Of a DNA stretch of 64,000 nt, positions 9,193-17,711 are shown one piece after another. A program made the translations under genes and the position numbers. The stretch lies in the NCBI RefSeq assembly GCF_008039875.1, contig NZ_VRUU01000003.1:1-64000 (forward strand), read 5' to 3'. The DNA is from Methylobacterium sp. WL119 (GTDB lineage: Bacteria > Pseudomonadota > Alphaproteobacteria > Rhizobiales > Beijerinckiaceae). The stretch's first letter is position 1. Each line of letters begins with the position of its first letter. The notes under the pieces are model-generated. The model did not search any database and was not told the origin of the DNA. It saw only the letters and a program-made list of their open reading frames with translations.

Positions 9193-11952
9193 ATGCCAAA
9201 GACCCTTCACGCCTCCCTCGGCCATGCCGACGAGAACGCCTTCGCGCCGCCGGTGATCACCGGCACCTCGTCGAAGGAAGCCCTCGACATCCTGTTCCAC
9301 GCGCTGCTCGACGTGGCGCGGCGGCACGAGCCGGAGCTGGAGGCCGTGCTGCACGGCACCGCCGACATCTCGACCTTCACGCCCGAGATGCTGGCCCGGG
9401 CGCTCCAGGTGCAGGGCATCTGGTTCCAGCTGCTGTCGATCGCCGAGCAGAACGTCGCCATGCGCCGGCGCCGGCACGTCGAGCGCACGGAGGGCCGCTC
9501 GGCCCTCGGCGGGTCCTTCGCCAAGGTGTTGGCGGAAGCCTCGGCCGGCAGCATCCCGGCGCCGCAGATCCATGCCCTGCTGAAGGACCTGCGCATCCGC
9601 CCGACGATCACCGCCCACCCGACCGAGGGCAAGCGCGTGACCGTGCTGGAGAAGTTCCGGCGCATCTACCTCGTGCTGCGCGAGCTCGAATTGCCGCGCT
9701 GGACCACGCGCGAGCGCAACGGCCTGATGAACGAGCTGCGCGACCAGATCGAGCTGGTCTGGATGACCGGCGAGCTGCACCTGGAGAAGGCCACCGTCGA
9801 GCGCGAGGTCTCCTGGGGCCTGCACTTCTTCGACGAGACCTTGTTCGAGATGCTGCCGGAGGTGGTCTACTCGCTCGAGGAATCCCTGGCGCAGTACTAT
9901 CCGGACGAGAAGTTCGAGGTGCCGGCCTTCTTCCAGTTCGGCTCCTGGATCGGCGGAGACCGCGACGGCAATCCCTACGTCACCGCCAGCGTCACCCGCG
10001 AGACGCTGAAGTGGAACGCGCTCGCCTCGCTCAGGCGCTACCGCGACGGCGTGCTCCATCTCGGCCGGGTGCTGTCGCTCACCGAACGCTCGATGCCGGT
10101 GCCCGAGACCTTCCGGGCCGAGCTGGCCCGGGCCCTGTCCGAGAGCGGCGACGCCAAGGCGATCGCCGGCCGCAACCCCGGCGAGGCCTATCGCCAGTAC
10201 CTGTCCTGCATCCTGCGCAAGATCGAGGCGACGATCCGGCGCAACGAGGGCGGCCGCACGAGCGGGCCGGACTACCCGAGCGCCGACGGGCTGATCAACG
10301 ACCTGCGCACCCTGGAGCAGGGCCTCGCGGACGCCAAGTGCACCTCGCTCGCCACCGACCTCGTGCGGCCGGTGCGGCGCATGGTCGAGATCTTCCGGTT
10401 TTCCACCGTCCGCCTCGACCTGCGCGAGAACACCACCCGCACCACGAAGACGCTGCACGCGCTCTACGCCCGCCAGAGCGGCGGCAAGGCGCCGCCGGAC
10501 CTCGAGTCGCCCGAGTGGAAGGTCTGGCTCGTCGCCGAGCTGGCGCGGCCGCGGACCGGCGAAACCTCGTTCGAGGGCCTACCGGACGACGCCCGCGAGA
10601 CCCTGGCCACCTTCGCGCTCGTCGGCGAGATGCGCGACACCCTCGACCGCGAGGCGTTCGGCGCCTTCGTCCTGTCGATGACCCGCTCGGTGCCCGACAT
10701 CCTCGGCGCCTACCTGCTGGCCAAGGAGGCCGGCCTCTACCTCGACGCCGCCGGCACCGAGATCTGCCCGCTGCCGATCGTGCCGCTGTTCGAGACCATC
10801 GAGGACCTGCGCGCCGCGCCGGCGATCATGAAGGAGCTCGTCGGCATCCCGGTGGTCCGCCGCTCCACCCGCTGGCAGGGCGGCGTGCAGGAGGTGATGA
10901 TCGGCTACTCGGATTCGAACAAGGACGGCGGCTTCGTCGCCTCGAACTGGGAGCTGTACAAGGCGCAGGCGAAGCTGACGGCGCTCGGCAAGGAAGCCGG
11001 CGTGCCGATCGCATTCTTCCACGGGCGCGGCGGCTCGGTGAGCCGCGGCGGCGTGCCGACTCAGCGCGGGATCGACGCGCAGCCGCCCGGCTCGATCAAC
11101 GGCCGCTTCCGCACCACCGAGCAGGGCGAGGTGGTCTCGTTCAAGTACGCCAACCGCGGCACCGCCGCCTACCAGATGGAGCTGCTGGCGGCCTCCGTGT
11201 TCGAACACGCGCTGCAATCCGAGCGGCAGCGTGCGAACCAGCCCCGGCACGAGTTCGACGATGCGCTGGAGGCGCTGTCCGGCGCCTCGCGCGCGGCCTA
11301 CGTCAACCTGCTCCAGGCCGACGGCCTCGTGGACTACTTCCAGGCCGCGAGCCCGCTCGACGAGATCGCGCTGCTCAACATCGGCTCGCGCCCGGCGCGG
11401 CGCTTCGGGGCGAAGTCGCTGAGCGACCTGCGCGCGATCCCCTGGGTGTTCGCATGGTCGCAGAACCGGCACGTCGTCACCGGCTGGTACGGCGTCGGCT
11501 CCGGCATCCGCAGCTTCCTCGACGTGCGCGGCGACCAGGGCGAAGCGCTGCTCAAGCGCCTGTTCCAGGAATGCCGGCTGTTCCGCCTGATCCTCGACGA
11601 GGTCGAGAAGACGCTGCTGATGGTCGATCTCGGCATCGCCCGGGATTACGCCGGCCTCGTCGCCGACCCGGAGATCCGCGACCGCATCTTCGGGATGATC
11701 GAGGCCGAGTACGCGCTGACGCGCGAGATGGTGCTGCGGATCACCGGCGGGCGGGAGCTGGCCGAGCGCGCGCCGCTGTTCCGCGACCGTCTCACCGGCC
11801 GCCTGCCGACGATCAACCAGGTCGGCCGCGAGCAGGTCGAGCTGCTGCGCCGGTTCCGCGCCGAGACCGACGAGGACAAGCGCGAGGCGGTGAAATCCGC
11901 GCTCCTGCTCTCGATCAACTGCATCGCCGTCGGCTTCGGTGCGACCGGCTGA
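9193..11952 (+). CDS. ppc: Phosphoenolpyruvate carboxylase
   Basis: 919-residue PEP carboxylase that fixes bicarbonate onto PEP to give oxaloacetate in the serine cycle. The catalytic histidine is H142 in ITAHPTEGKR. WIGGDRDGNPYVTA lies near residue 255 and the glycine-rich loop FHGRGGSVSRGG near residue 612. The C-terminus NCIAVGFGATG is typical, ending in the Gly-rich tail. Length is normal. Serine-cycle Ppc enzymes are reported to be insensitive to acetyl-CoA activation, but that cannot be read here. Confidence 0.97.
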   Translation: MPKTLHASLGHADENAFAPPVITGTSSKEALDILFHALLDVARRHEPELEAVLHGTADISTFTPEMLARALQVQGIWFQLLSIAEQNVAMRRRRHVERTEGRSALGGSFAKVLAEASAGSIPAPQIHALLKDLRIRPTITAHPTEGKRVTVLEKFRRIYLVLRELELPRWTTRERNGLMNELRDQIELVWMTGELHLEKATVEREVSWGLHFFDETLFEMLPEVVYSLEESLAQYYPDEKFEVPAFFQFGSWIGGDRDGNPYVTASVTRETLKWNALASLRRYRDGVLHLGRVLSLTERSMPVPETFRAELARALSESGDAKAIAGRNPGEAYRQYLSCILRKIEATIRRNEGGRTSGPDYPSADGLINDLRTLEQGLADAKCTSLATDLVRPVRRMVEIFRFSTVRLDLRENTTRTTKTLHALYARQSGGKAPPDLESPEWKVWLVAELARPRTGETSFEGLPDDARETLATFALVGEMRDTLDREAFGAFVLSMTRSVPDILGAYLLAKEAGLYLDAAGTEICPLPIVPLFETIEDLRAAPAIMKELVGIPVVRRSTRWQGGVQEVMIGYSDSNKDGGFVASNWELYKAQAKLTALGKEAGVPIAFFHGRGGSVSRGGVPTQRGIDAQPPGSINGRFRTTEQGEVVSFKYANRGTAAYQMELLAASVFEHALQSERQRANQPRHEFDDALEALSGASRAAYVNLLQADGLVDYFQAASPLDEIALLNIGSRPARRFGAKSLSDLRAIPWVFAWSQNRHVVTGWYGVGSGIRSFLDVRGDQGEALLKRLFQECRLFRLILDEVEKTLLMVDLGIARDYAGLVADPEIRDRIFGMIEAEYALTREMVLRITGGRELAERAPLFRDRLTGRLPTINQVGREQVELLRRFRAETDEDKREAVKSALLLSINCIAVGFGATG

Positions 11953-12092
11953 TGCAAACGTATCGCCTAGGCCTGTCGCCGAGAACGCGCAGGCCCATGT
12001 TGAAACCGACGGTTCGGGCGGCCTAGCTGAGCCCGCGCTCTGACGGCGGCACCGCAAGCCGCTCGACCTCCCAGGGAAACAGGAGACCCCCC

Positions 12093-13067
12093 ATGAGCTT
12101 CACCCTCGTCCAGCAGGCCACCCCGCGGCTCCACCGCTCCGAACTCGCGGTGCCGGGCTCGAACCCGACCTTCATGGAGAAGTCGGCCACCTCGAACGCC
12201 GACGTGATCTTCCTCGACCTCGAGGACGCGGTCGCGCCGGACGACAAGGAGAAGGCCCGCACCAACATCATCGCTGCCCTCAACGATATCGATTGGGGCT
12301 CGAAGACCATGATGATCCGCATTAACGGTCTCGACACCCACTACATGTACCGCGACGTGGTCGACATCGTCGAAGCCTGTCCGCGCCTCGACATGATCCT
12401 GATCCCGAAGGTCGGCGTGCCGGCCGACGTCTACGCGATCGACGTGCTAGTGACGCAGATCGAGCAGGCCAAGAAGCGCGAGAAGAAGCTCGGCTTCGAG
12501 GTGCTGATCGAGACCGCGCTCGGCATGGCCAACGTCGAGGCGATCGCGACCTCCTCGAAGCGCCTCGAGGCGATGTCCTTCGGCGTCGCCGACTACGCTG
12601 CGTCCTGCCGCGCCCGCGCCCAGGTCATCGGCGGGGTGAACCCCGATTACAGCGTGCTCACCGACAAGGACGAGAGCGGCAAGCGCGAGACCCACTGGCA
12701 GGATCCGTGGCTGTTCGCCCAGCAGCGCATGCTGGTGGCCTGCCGCGCCTACGGCCTGCGCCCGATCGACGGCCCGTTCGGCGACTTCTCCGATCCCGAC
12801 GGCTACACCTCCGCGGCCCGGCGCTGCGCGTCGGCCGGCTACGAGGGCAAGTGGGCGATCCACCCCTCGCAGATCGACCTCGCCAACGAGGTGTTTACCC
12901 CGTCCGAGGCCGAGGTCACCAAGGCGCGCCGCATCCTCGTGGCGATGGAAGAAGCCGCCAAGGCCGGCCGCGGCGCCGTCTCCCTCGACGGCCGCCTGAT
13001 CGACATCGCCTCGATCCGCATGGCCGAGGCGCTGATCGAGAAGGCCAACGCGATGTCGGCCAAGTAG
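12093..13067 (+). CDS. mclA: Malyl-CoA / beta-methylmalyl-CoA lyase
   Basis: 324-residue HpcH/HpaI (CitE-like) aldolase that splits malyl-CoA into acetyl-CoA and glyoxylate, closing the serine cycle. In the ethylmalonyl-CoA pathway the same type of enzyme cleaves methylmalyl-CoA. The magnesium-binding segment [19 protein letters not shown] is near residue 40, [13 protein letters not shown] near 75, and [16 protein letters not shown] near 140. CAGGAG precedes the ATG. It is the last gene of the serine-cycle run and is followed by a clear terminator. Confidence 0.97.
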   Translation: MSFTLVQQATPRLHRSELAVPGSNPTFMEKSATSNADVIFLDLEDAVAPDDKEKARTNIIAALNDIDWGSKTMMIRINGLDTHYMYRDVVDIVEACPRLDMILIPKVGVPADVYAIDVLVTQIEQAKKREKKLGFEVLIETALGMANVEAIATSSKRLEAMSFGVADYAASCRARAQVIGGVNPDYSVLTDKDESGKRETHWQDPWLFAQQRMLVACRAYGLRPIDGPFGDFSDPDGYTSAARRCASAGYEGKWAIHPSQIDLANEVFTPSEAEVTKARRILVAMEEAAKAGRGAVSLDGRLIDIASIRMAEALIEKANAMSAK

Positions 13068-13103
13068 GCCGGCAGAGGCAGGTCGACCGACGCGATCGAT
13101 CCG

Positions 13104-13140
13104 CGGCCGCCCCGGGACATCCGGGGCGGCCGTCCTTGTT
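13104..13140 (+). terminator. Rho-independent terminator after mclA
   Basis: A perfect 12-bp GC stem (13104-13115 with 13121-13132) and 5-nt loop, followed by a T-rich tail tccttgttct. It marks the end of the serine-cycle transcription unit. Confidence 0.85.
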
Positions 13141-13242
13141 CTCGGCACCGGGCGCAACCTCGACCGTTGTCGATCGGTATCCCCGCCGAGGCTGCGGGGA
13201 CGACGCGCCCCGGTCCGGCGGCGCCATCAGGGAGATGACACC

Positions 13243-13677
13243 ATGCACGTCACCATCGAGCAGGCGGAGACCGCGATCGCCGCCGCCAAAGCCAAGGCCG
13301 CCGAACTCGGCACGCAGATGTGCATCGCCGTCGTCGATTCCGGCGGAAACCTGAAGGCGTTCTACCGCATGGACGGCGCCTGGGTCGGCTCGATCGACAT
13401 CGCCCAGAAGAAGGCCAAGACCTCGGTGTTCTTCGGCATGATGACCGGGCAGATCGGCGCGCTGTCGCAGCCGGGCGGCCCGCTCTACGGCATCGAGCAC
13501 TCGAACGACGGGCTGATCACCTTCCCCGGCGGCATCCCGATCGTCGACGCGGACGGCGAGATGTCGGGCGCCATCGGCGTCAGCGGCTCGACCGTGGAGA
13601 ACGACCACGTGGTGGCCGAGGCCGGCGCCAGCACGATCGGCAAGACCGAGCTGCCGGCCCACCCCTGGCGGACCTGA
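13243..13677 (+). CDS. GlcG/HbpS family (DUF336) protein
   Basis: 144-residue small protein of the GlcG/HbpS family, whose members bind haem, corrinoids or small ligands, or act with glycolate and diol enzymes. Family features: [20 protein letters not shown] near residue 27, [11 protein letters not shown] near 58, [20 protein letters not shown] near 90. AGGGAGATG precedes the ATG. It sits between two hairpins and so forms its own unit. Its function next to mclA is unknown; a link to glyoxylate/glycolate metabolism is only suggested by the GlcG name. Confidence 0.85.
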   Translation: MHVTIEQAETAIAAAKAKAAELGTQMCIAVVDSGGNLKAFYRMDGAWVGSIDIAQKKAKTSVFFGMMTGQIGALSQPGGPLYGIEHSNDGLITFPGGIPIVDADGEMSGAIGVSGSTVENDHVVAEAGASTIGKTELPAHPWRT

Positions 13678-13707
13678 GCCGCGCCACGGCCACGCCGATG
13701 CCCGGCG

Positions 13708-13743
13708 CCGAGGGCGCGACCCGCGGACGGGTCGCGCCCTCGG
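13708..13743 (+). terminator. Hairpin after the DUF336 gene
   Basis: Perfect 15-bp stem (13708-13722 with 13729-13743) and 6-nt loop. No T-run follows, so it may act as a factor-assisted terminator or an RNA-stabilising end. Confidence 0.7.
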
Positions 13744-13963
13744 CCCGCAGGAGATACACCGGCGCCGACGCGCGCCGGTCTACTGTTTTCGCGCGTTTCG
13801 AATGCTCGATTTCGCGCTTGAAGATTCGACGAAATCGATGGAAGCTGCCGTCCATCCCGGCTGCTTCGACCATGACTTGTCGAGCCACGGATCCATTTGC
13901 AACGGACGTGCGCACGCCTTGCCGCCGCGCGCGGGCCTTCGCTTGATCGTCGAGGCGCGACCG

Positions 13964-14683
13964 ATGGCATTGCTTCGCTCCGTATTCGCTGCGTCCCTCC
14001 TCGCCGCGATCGGGTTGGCGGCGACGCCCCAGCAAGGGCGCGCCTGCGGCGACGGGGAGGCGCCGGTCTCCTGCGGCGATGCCGGCTCGGAAGCCTCCGC
14101 CAAGTGGATGCTGAAGCACGTCGTCGCGGCGATCGCGGCCGACGCGCCGGCGGCGCTCACGCATTTCACCAAGGGGGAGGCGGGGTTCCGCACCGCCGAC
14201 ACCTACGTCTTCTGCGTCGGGCCGGACGGCGTGATGAGCGCGCATCCCAACCCGATCCTGCAGGGCCAGAACGTGCGCGACCTGCACGACAGCAACGGCA
14301 CCTACTTCATCCGCCAGATGTTGGAGACGGCCAAGGCCGGCACGGTCGCCGAGATCCGCTACCTGTTCCCCAAGCCGGGCAGCACCGTCGCGCTCCAGAA
14401 GACCACCTACTACACCCGCGCCGGCGACCAGGTGTGCGGCGTCGGCGTCTACGATTCGGACGGGGCGGGGCCGGCGGACAGCCCCGTCGCCCGGATGGCG
14501 CAGCTGCGCGACCGTCTCGACGCCGAGATGCCGCCGGCGCTGCGCGGGAACTGGACCGCCTTCCTCGAAGCGCTGAACGCCGAGACCGGCGCCAAGGCCG
14601 CGGCGATGGCGAAGGCGCGGGCCGGCCTGCAGGCGGCCGAGGCCGCGCTGGCGCCGCCCCCGCCGACCGCGCCGGACGACTGA
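13964..14683 (+). CDS. Secreted single-Cache-domain protein
   Basis: 239-residue protein with an N-terminal signal peptide (MALLRSVFAASLLAAIGLAA) and one sCache_2-type ligand-binding domain. Conserved stretches are YVFCVGPDGVMSAHPNP near residue 83 and LHDSNGTYFIRQMLETAK near 107, followed by YLFPKPGSTVALQKTTY. Such domains sense small carboxylates, usually in chemoreceptors. Here the domain stands alone in the periplasm. The C-terminus is alanine- and proline-rich. The frame is open upstream to 13802, but ATG 13964 is the start that gives a signal peptide. Confidence 0.75.
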   Translation: MALLRSVFAASLLAAIGLAATPQQGRACGDGEAPVSCGDAGSEASAKWMLKHVVAAIAADAPAALTHFTKGEAGFRTADTYVFCVGPDGVMSAHPNPILQGQNVRDLHDSNGTYFIRQMLETAKAGTVAEIRYLFPKPGSTVALQKTTYYTRAGDQVCGVGVYDSDGAGPADSPVARMAQLRDRLDAEMPPALRGNWTAFLEALNAETGAKAAAMAKARAGLQAAEAALAPPPPTAPDD

Positions 14684-14778
14684 TGCGGGCCCGCGCGCGA
14701 GGAGGCCCGCACACCAACGGTTAAGCCTGTCGACCTATCACCGAGCATCCCTCATGCGTCGTGCCGGGAGAGGCGCCG

Positions 14779-14955
14779 TTGACCCGTGACCAAGTCGCCA
14801 CCGCAATCCGGCGCCTCGCCGCCTCGCAGGTCGAGGACATCGAGCGTGCCGTCAAGGACGGGCACAAGACGATCGCGCTGAACGAGCTGGCGGACCTGAA
14901 CCGCCAGCTGAAGGCCTTCGCCGCCGCCCTCAAGAAGGCGCCGGTCCGGGCGTGA
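14779..14955 (+). CDS. Small hypothetical protein
   Basis: 58 residues from a TTG at 14779 (a GTG at 14761 would add six residues; GGGAGAGG at 14766-14773 favours the TTG). Predicted helical and charged: VATAIRRLAASQVEDIERAV followed by lysine/alanine-rich helices. No recognised family. It may encode a small coiled-coil cytoplasmic protein. Whether it is translated is uncertain. Confidence 0.5.
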   Translation: MTRDQVATAIRRLAASQVEDIERAVKDGHKTIALNELADLNRQLKAFAAALKKAPVRA

Positions 14956-15067
14956 CGTCGATCCCGTGATCCCTGGATCGCAGGATGATCGTCGACACGG
15001 CGGGACGTCGCGTTTTCCGCCACGGAGATCTCATTCATCTCAGGCGGGGGCGTCCTCGCCCCCTGGG

Positions 15068-15463
15068 CTACCAGCGCGGGCCGCCCCAATCGCGATCCGG
15101 GATGTCGACCGGCGGCCGCGGCGGGTGATCGAAGACGACCGGGCGACGGGGGCCGTCATCGTATCCGCCCGGCTCGTCGCAGACCCGGACACGGCGCACC
15201 ACCTCCTCGCCATAGGCGTCGATGCGGCGCTTCACGAAGCTGCGGCAGCGCTCGGGCGGCTCGAAATCCGGGCCGGCGGTGAAGCGCGGGCGGCGGAAGG
15301 CCGGCTCGGGCGGGGGCGGCTCCCGGTGGGCGTAGCCGCCGTATTCCGGGTGCGGCGGCGGATAGGGCCCGTCGAAATCCGCGGCCCGTGCGGCGCCGAC
15401 GGAGGCTTGGCCCGCGAGGACGAGCGCGCAGAGCCCGGCAAGACGGAAACGGTGGAGCGACAC
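15068..15463 (-). CDS. Secreted proline/arginine-rich hypothetical protein
   Basis: 131 residues with a signal peptide (MSLHRFRLAGLCALVLAGQA, cleavage likely after ARAA). The mature part begins with a Pro/Tyr/Gly/His-rich stretch (YPPPHPEYGGYAHREPPP), then has two cysteines (CRSF, VCDEP) that could form a disulfide. Similar short proteins occur in many Rhizobiales as unannotated periplasmic proteins. Function unknown. Confidence 0.6.
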   Translation of the reverse strand: MSLHRFRLAGLCALVLAGQASVGAARAADFDGPYPPPHPEYGGYAHREPPPPEPAFRRPRFTAGPDFEPPERCRSFVKRRIDAYGEEVVRRVRVCDEPGGYDDGPRRPVVFDHPPRPPVDIPDRDWGGPRW

Positions 15464-15580
15464 GACATGTCCTCGCGCAATGCGTGGCCGGCGGCCATCG
15501 AAGCCCGGAGGATGATCGAGGGAGGCTGAACCGTTCGCGAGCGGACGCGTCGGGATCCGTTCAGCTTCGATCCGCGGCGG

Positions 15581-15787
15581 TCACAGGTCCTTCGGCACCG
15601 TGCCGCGCACGGCACAGCGCCACTTCGCGACGTGGAGGTCGGGGTGCGCCGCCTGCCATTCGGCGAGGACGCTCTGGGCGTGGCGCAGGCAGATGAACGG
15701 GTTGCTGCCCTCGTAGGACATCGGGATCTGGTCGTCGTGGCACTGCGTCGGTTGCGACAGCAGGCAGGCGGACAGCAGGATCAGCAT
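15581..15787 (-). CDS. Small secreted or lipoprotein-like hypothetical protein
   Basis: 68 residues with a short hydrophobic N-terminus (MLILLSACLLSQPTQC) and further cysteines in FICLRHAQ and WRCAVRG. A lipoprotein signal is possible at LLSAC but is too short to be sure. The even spacing of cysteines suggests disulfides in the periplasm. It is convergent with nothing and lies 147 bp below fhcC, separated by a hairpin. Confidence 0.55.
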   Translation of the reverse strand: MLILLSACLLSQPTQCHDDQIPMSYEGSNPFICLRHAQSVLAEWQAAHPDLHVAKWRCAVRGTVPKDL

Positions 15788-15891
15788 CGGCAGGACGTCC
15801 TCGCAGGGTCCCGGCTCCGCGGCCGGGTTGAGAGGATCTTAAGACGACGCCGAGGTCCGTGGGAAGTGCTGCGGCGAGGACGGCACGTGAG

Positions 15892-15925
15892 CCTGCCTCC
15901 CCCCCCCACTGCGAGGGGAGGCAGG
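15892..15925 (-). terminator. Hairpin at the end of the fhc operon
   Basis: An 11-bp perfect stem (cctgcctcccc with ggggaggcagg) with a 12-nt loop lies 9 bp beyond the fhcC stop in the direction of transcription. No T-run follows, so it is a possible rather than certain terminator. Confidence 0.6.
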
Positions 15926-15933
15926 AGCGGCTC

Positions 15934-16728
15934 TCAGGCCGCCGCCCAGATCTCGCCCTTGGCGATCGTCGCGAGGTCGCCGGAATAGCGCCGCAGCGGG
16001 CCGGCGGCGATCTCGGCGTGGCGCGGGCTCAGGGTCTTGAGCGAGCGCGCCAGCAGCCGCAGGAAGACGAGGTCGTGCTCGCCGGTCTCGACGAAGGTCG
16101 GCGTCAGGCGCCCGTGGCTGCCGAGGAGGAGCGTGCCGCGGCGCATGCCGTAGCCGGCGTCGTCGCCGACGGACCCGGCGGCGATCGTGCCGGCGATCAT
16201 CCGCGAGCCGGCGTAATCGCCCGCGCGCTCGACCAGGATCAGCCCGCGCCGCATGCGGTCGCCGAGATGGCGGCCGGCGGTGCCCTTGATGACCAGCGTC
16301 GCGCCGTCGAGCCCGGCCTTGGCCGCGTAGACCGCGCCGCCGGCGTAATCGCCGGCATCGCCCGCGATGGTGATGGTGCCGCCGGTGGCGCCGGTGCCGG
16401 CGAACGGGCCGGCCGTGCCGGTGACGGTCAGCGTGCCGCCGGCCATGCCCTCGCCGAGCCGCTGGCCGACGTCGCCGACGACGCGGATCGTGCCGGCTGC
16501 GAGCGCGCCGCCGACGCGGTCGAGCCGCTCGTGGCCACCCTCGATGGTGAGGCTGTCGCCGCCGTCGAGCGACACCTGGAAGCAGTCGCCGAGCACCAGG
16601 CCGCGCCGGGTGGTGCCGATCGGCAGGCGCTCGGCCTCGGCCGGCGAGAGCGCGGCCAGGGTCGCCGGCGCGATGTTGAGGAAGTCGAGGCGCTCGGGGG
16701 GCGCCTGCCGCAGGGAGAGGACGCTCAC
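15934..16728 (-). CDS. fhcC: Formyltransferase/hydrolase complex subunit C
   Basis: 264-residue subunit of the complex that moves the formyl group from H4MPT to methylofuran and hydrolyses it to formate. It belongs to the FwdC/GltS C-terminal beta-helix family: repeated turns such as GTIRVVGDVGQRLGEGMAGG and GTITIAGDAGDYAGG fill the middle. It starts with GTG at 16728, which overlaps the fhcD stop by 4 bp (GTGA). The open frame continues far upstream, but that is a shadow of fhcD. Last gene of fhcBADC. Confidence 0.95.
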   Translation of the reverse strand: MSVLSLRQAPPERLDFLNIAPATLAALSPAEAERLPIGTTRRGLVLGDCFQVSLDGGDSLTIEGGHERLDRVGGALAAGTIRVVGDVGQRLGEGMAGGTLTVTGTAGPFAGTGATGGTITIAGDAGDYAGGAVYAAKAGLDGATLVIKGTAGRHLGDRMRRGLILVERAGDYAGSRMIAGTIAAGSVGDDAGYGMRRGTLLLGSHGRLTPTFVETGEHDLVFLRLLARSLKTLSPRHAEIAAGPLRRYSGDLATIAKGEIWAAA

Positions 16729-17678
16729 GCTACGGTCTCCTTCGCGGCGGGATTCTTGTCGAGCAAGTCGCGCAGGCGGTAGTGGTGCCGCCCGAGGTTG
16801 CCGCCGTAATTGCCGGCGGTGACCGCGACGAGGCCGTGCTGCGCGCCGATCTCGGTCGCGGCGTGGAGCGCCGCCCGCATCGAATCGGAGACGCCCTGCG
16901 AGGTCAGCGCGTCGATGACGATCTCCAGGACCACGCCGCATTCGGGCGGCAGCGCCGAGCCGGCCCGGCCTTTCAGCGTCGGGCAGTAGGCGTCGTTGGT
17001 CGAGGCCATCATGCCCTTGGTGCGGCCGCCGACCTTCGAGCCGGAGCGGACGATGCCGCCGGGGAAGGGCAGGATCGCCCCGGGGATGGCCTTGGCGGCC
17101 TCCACGGCGACCTCGGCCACCGTCAGCGTCTCGGCGTGGGTGCGGCCGAGGAACAGCAGGTTGCCGCCGCCGACCGCGCCGTCGACCGCGAGCACGGAAT
17201 CCTCGCACAGGAACTCGCCGTCCATCACCGGGATGCGCCAGTAGCGCCGCATCCTGCCGGTGTGGTCCGGCAGGCGCTTGGCGATGGCGAAACCATCGCC
17301 GAAGTAGCGGATCGCGCCGCCGAGCTTGATCTTGGTCGGCCCCTCGACGCCGGCGAAGCACGCCGTCCCGGGGCAGGTGAGGATGCACTGCCCGACGCGC
17401 TTCAGCAGCTGCTCCTTGAGCCCGTTCGGCTCGAAGCCGAACAGCAGGATGCGCACGCCCGGGCGCCCATCCGGCGTCTCCTCGGGCGACAGCTCGGCGT
17501 CGATCCCGGCCTCGGCGCCGCAGCCGATCACCGAGGTGGCGAAGCCGGTCATGGTCGTGGCCGCGATCATCGCCCACTTCGCGGTGTCGTTGGTGACGAC
17601 GATCGCGGTGCCGGCGACGTCGAACGCCTCCGCGAAGGTGTCCTCGACGCGGATGCCGTTGAGGGTGAGGTCAGACAT
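16725..17678 (-). CDS. fhcD: Formylmethanofuran:H4MPT formyltransferase (complex subunit D)
   Basis: 317-residue homolog of archaeal Ftr, the formyltransferase active site of the Fhc complex. The N-terminus LNGIRVEDTFAEAFDVAGTA and the central QCILTCPGTACFAGVEG and GGRTKGMMASTNDAYCPTLK are hallmark segments. Length is close to archaeal Ftr. It lies 33 bp after fhcA and overlaps fhcC by 4 bp, so the subunits are made together. Cytoplasmic. Confidence 0.96.
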   Translation of the reverse strand: MSDLTLNGIRVEDTFAEAFDVAGTAIVVTNDTAKWAMIAATTMTGFATSVIGCGAEAGIDAELSPEETPDGRPGVRILLFGFEPNGLKEQLLKRVGQCILTCPGTACFAGVEGPTKIKLGGAIRYFGDGFAIAKRLPDHTGRMRRYWRIPVMDGEFLCEDSVLAVDGAVGGGNLLFLGRTHAETLTVAEVAVEAAKAIPGAILPFPGGIVRSGSKVGGRTKGMMASTNDAYCPTLKGRAGSALPPECGVVLEIVIDALTSQGVSDSMRAALHAATEIGAQHGLVAVTAGNYGGNLGRHHYRLRDLLDKNPAAKETVA

Positions 17679-17711
17679 TCCGGTTCCCGTCCCTCGCGCA
17701 AAGCCGCTCGC

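Noticed and set aside
10011..12026. 671-codon frame inside ppc
   Set aside because: Same strand but another frame; shadow due to high GC; ppc is intact with its catalytic motifs.
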